Shown here: positions 61,933 to 64,000 of the stretch, piece by piece | Position numbering within the stretch: the stretch's first letter is position 1 | Layout: every line of letters begins with the position of its first letter | Origin: Balneola sp. | GTDB taxonomy: Bacteria; Bacteroidota; Rhodothermia; Balneolales; Balneolaceae | Reading direction: 5' to 3' | DNA: 64,000 nucleotides | Assembly: GCA_003712055.1 (NCBI GenBank) | Contig: RHLJ01000007.1 | Span: forward strand, 49,512-113,511 | Notes under the pieces: generated by a model | The model's database searches: none | What the model saw: only the letters and a program-made list of their open reading frames with translations | Told to the model about the DNA's origin: nothing | Position numbers and translations under genes: made by a program

Positions 61933-62884
61933 GAGAAGTGAGTTTATATTTCCAGGGGAGGAGGATATAGAAGTAGATAATGAAACTTGCTGATAGTACA
62001 ATAATAGCGAGACTTAGCCAGACGGGCATTTCAGTGTACCGGGTTACAAAAGATTCAAGAAGCCCTGCCATTATAAAAACTGGGACCAGGCCGATAATCA
62101 TTTTAACACCATCTTTTGCACCTTTTGAAAAAGACCTGAATCGGCTTAATGTTCCTGGAAATAGAAAGCTATTACCGAGTACAAAACCTGCTGCACCAGC
62201 AATTACTATAGCGGATAGTTCTAAGGTGCCATGAATAAAGACAACCAATAGCGCTTTGTTCAAAAGATTATAGCCACTAAAGAACTGAAAAAAAGCACCA
62301 ACCATTATACCATTTTGAAAAAGGATATATGCCGATCCGATAGATGTCATTAAGCCAGCCACAAAGGCAAAAAAAGAAACTCTGATATTGTTAATTGTGA
62401 TCATGAAGAACATATCCATTTGGCGGGAATCTTTATAAACAGCCAGGGGGTCTCCATTCTCTATATTGCTCATTGTCATATTTACATAGGCATCGCCTAT
62501 TATTACCCTAACAAAAGTAGCATCATTTGCCTGGGATAAAGCTCCAATACAAATCGCAATTGCAAATACCAGGAATGAGTATAAAAGCTCTTTTTGTTTG
62601 GAAGCGTAGAGTTGAGGAAGTTCGGTTGTCCAGAAGGTTATAAGGCGTCCATATTCTTCCTTTTTCGTTTTGTGAATAGAGTCGTGGACTTTAACGGTGA
62701 GCTGGTTTAGATAAAGAACCGTTTTCGATTTTGGATAATGACTTTGAGCGTAAGCAAGGTCATTGGTAAGCTCTGTATATAGCTCGGCTAGCTCATCCGG
62801 ATCATGAGTTTTTCTTCCTGCTAGTAAAGCCTCAAAACTGCGCCACTTTTCTGCATTTTTTCTTAAAAAGGCGACCTCACGCAT
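61922..62884 (-). CDS. Stage II sporulation protein M-like (SpoIIM/DUF95) membrane protein
   Basis: A 320-residue protein whose N-terminal ~100 residues are a helical domain (REVAFLRKNAEKWRSFEALLAGRKTHDPDELAELYTELTNDLAYAQSHYP) followed by about six helices of the SpoIIM fold (MFFMITINNIRVSFFAFVAGLMTSIGSAYILFQNGIMVGAFFQFF, FIHGTLELSAIVIAGAAGFVLG). The name is by homology only; this organism need not sporulate. First gene of the operon; divergent from the RDD gene, with 86 bp between. Confidence 0.9.
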   Translation of the reverse strand: MREVAFLRKNAEKWRSFEALLAGRKTHDPDELAELYTELTNDLAYAQSHYPKSKTVLYLNQLTVKVHDSIHKTKKEEYGRLITFWTTELPQLYASKQKELLYSFLVFAIAICIGALSQANDATFVRVIIGDAYVNMTMSNIENGDPLAVYKDSRQMDMFFMITINNIRVSFFAFVAGLMTSIGSAYILFQNGIMVGAFFQFFSGYNLLNKALLVVFIHGTLELSAIVIAGAAGFVLGNSFLFPGTLSRFRSFSKGAKDGVKMIIGLVPVFIMAGLLESFVTRYTEMPVWLSLAIIVLSASFIIYFYILLPWKYKLTSHGN

Positions 62885-62970
62885 TAGTCATGTTTTATTT
62901 GTGGAAGAATGAATAACTCCCGAATTTGACCAATCAATAGTAGTGTATTCGGATCTAAATAAAAACTTAA

Positions 62971-63717
62971 ATGCTCAATACTTTAGGAGTTGAAACCAAT
63001 CAACATGTGCAGCTAACATATCAGGCCGCTGGTACGTTCGAACGTTGCCTTGCTTTCGTTATCGACGGTATTTTGATCATCATTTATGCATGGCTTGTTG
63101 ATAAAATATGGGACTTTATTACACCCAGTGAAGTTAGTTTTCAATCAGAGTTTTCTTGGATTCAATTTGTAATCGTGGTTATTCCGATTATGCTCTATCA
63201 TTTGGTGATAGAAATAATCTGGAAAGGGTTTAGCGTTGGCAAAAAGATGGTAGGAATTAGAGTTACCAGAAAGGATGGTAGCCGACCTGAGCTGGGAGAT
63301 TATGTAATCCGTTGGCTATTCCGATTTTTTGAGATAACATTTACCGGAGGCATCGTTGCTGTCGTTTCAACATTAGTAAATGGGAAGGGGCAGCGTTTAG
63401 GAGATATGGCTGCTGGGACATCTGTTGTAAAAGTGGGAAGTAAGATTTCTTTGAATCAAACAATCCTGGCCGAATTGGACTTACACTACGAACCAATTTT
63501 TCAACAGGTAATCGAGCTTACTGATGAGGATGTGACCATTATCAGGGATGTACTCTCAGCCAGGAAAAATTACGAACAAAGTACCTGGATAAAAATGCTT
63601 GAGAAAACAAGAAGGCTCATTGAGAAAAAAACAGGTGCAGTAGCGGAAGAGCTGGACACGATAGATTATTTAGTTACAATCATAAAAGACTATAACGCCC
63701 TTCACGGATCTATCTAA
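62971..63717 (+). CDS. RDD family membrane protein
   Basis: A 248-residue protein with the RDD domain in residues 15-160: AAGTFERCLAFVIDGILIIIYAWL (the R and D of the name), KGFSVGKKMVGIRVTRKDGSRP, and GKGQRLGDMAAGTSVVKV. Three or four helices, then a ~95-residue cytoplasmic tail. RDD proteins are often beside SpoIIM-like genes as here. It converges on the heme O synthase gene, sharing 4 nt. Confidence 0.9.
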   Translation: MLNTLGVETNQHVQLTYQAAGTFERCLAFVIDGILIIIYAWLVDKIWDFITPSEVSFQSEFSWIQFVIVVIPIMLYHLVIEIIWKGFSVGKKMVGIRVTRKDGSRPELGDYVIRWLFRFFEITFTGGIVAVVSTLVNGKGQRLGDMAAGTSVVKVGSKISLNQTILAELDLHYEPIFQQVIELTDEDVTIIRDVLSARKNYEQSTWIKMLEKTRRLIEKKTGAVAEELDTIDYLVTIIKDYNALHGSI

Positions 63718-64000
63718 AATAAAGTATCGATAAAAACAGCTACCCAAACCATGGGCAAGTAGATAATTGAAGCAAACATAAGCTTTCGGGCGTTCAGCCT
63801 AGTTCTATCTCTTGCGAATCGAATGCTATAAACCAGAAACATAATAGCTAGGAGCGTACTAAGTACGAGGAAAGTAATTCCTGATACTCCGAATTCATAA
63901 ATGAAATAGCTCAAAGGAAATAAAAGAAGCGTACAGAGAATGGCATAAAAGGCAGTTTTTTTGCCCGCAGTGTCATTTTTTGGAAGCATTTTAAAACCGG
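63714..64000 (-). CDS. ctaB: Protoheme IX farnesyltransferase (heme O synthase), 5' part outside window
   Basis: The last ~95 residues of a UbiA-family prenyltransferase. The frame is open through the right edge: codons before the internal ATG at 63987-63989 give GFKMLPKNDTAGKKTA, matching the GF-MLP segment of CtaB/CyoE, so that ATG is not the start. Three membrane helices follow and it ends ARKLMFASIIYLPMVWVAVFIDTLF, the family's C-terminus. It makes heme O from heme b for terminal oxidases. Confidence 0.85.
   Translation of the reverse strand, partial: GFKMLPKNDTAGKKTAFYAILCTLLLFPLSYFIYEFGVSGITFLVLSTLLAIMFLVYSIRFARDRTRLNARKLMFASIIYLPMVWVAVFIDTLF

Noticed and set aside
61933..62001. 23-residue extension of the membrane protein at 61027
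   Set aside because: Low-complexity Ser-rich sequence inside the SpoIIM-like gene; M24 matches the paralogue's N-terminus.
1..64000. CRISPR arrays, transposases, prophage genes, rRNA genes
   Set aside because: No regularly spaced repeats, no DDE/HUH transposase or integrase motifs and no rRNA sequence were recognised on either strand.

Overview
The window looks like chromosome from a Bacteroidota-related marine heterotroph, most likely a member of Balneolota (Balneola or Gracilimonas type) or a close relative. The clues are moderate AT-richness, a type IX secretion (T9SS) C-terminal sorting domain on a DUF1501 protein (motif NYPNPFNP), a fused alpha/beta 2-oxoacid dehydrogenase E1, a serine palmitoyltransferase-type sphingolipid locus, a TAnnTTTG-type promoter in front of the tRNA, and frequent TTG starts with few strong Shine-Dalgarno sites. 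This placement is inference from gene content; no rRNA is present.

Layout. 1-2.8 kb (minus): partial HAD-IIA phosphatase, APH-fold kinase and a glutamine-synthetase-family ligase, tightly packed. 2.9-6.3 kb: a DUF1800/DUF1501 exported pair and a small lipoprotein. 6.5-13.3 kb: OsmC, an LpxH-like phosphoesterase coupled to a glycosyltransferase, DinB, a CstB-like persulfide dioxygenase/rhodanese with a TauE-type exporter, and an APC permease. 13.3-13.8 kb is non-coding and holds a ~370 bp palindromic element with inverted termini. 13.8-25.3 kb: a DUF5916 outer-membrane protein, an orphan membrane protein, tag, PEP carboxylase, ilvE, a fluoride channel, a 2-hydroxyacid dehydrogenase and an SF1 helicase. 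25.3-30.4 kb is the most accessory-looking stretch: small unknown genes, an alpha/beta-hydrolase-like protein without a visible nucleophile, tRNA-Gly(GCC) and three unrecognised genes. 30.5-36 kb: S9 peptidase with a frameshifted DUF418 protein, then thioredoxin-like protein, pdxH and trmB. 36-39.5 kb: a TetR regulator with palindromic operators, followed by a FadE-type acyl-CoA dehydrogenase. 39.5-42.9 kb: TPM/TPM/LemA genes, a YjjG-like HAD phosphatase and a short MreB-like protein. 43.1-51.6 kb: mutY, a beta-propeller/Ig protein, an SDR epimerase, two GT4 glycosyltransferases, serine palmitoyltransferase and a GNAT-like protein; the last five together read as a (glyco)sphingolipid locus. 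51.6-55.6 kb: fumC and the fused E1. 55.7-64 kb: a seven-gene minus-strand operon (SpoIIM-like, two membrane proteins, DUF4129, DUF4350, MoxR, DUF58) plus a 57-residue membrane protein, a divergent RDD gene and the end of heme O synthase.

Most of the window is housekeeping or envelope biology. The points most worth a second look are the sphingolipid locus, the palindromic element at 13.35-13.72 kb, the MreB-derived short protein, the apparent ATA start of the DUF58 gene, the unrecognised gene trio beside the tRNA, and the C-terminal frameshift in the DUF418 gene. No CRISPR array, integrase, transposase or phage gene was seen.
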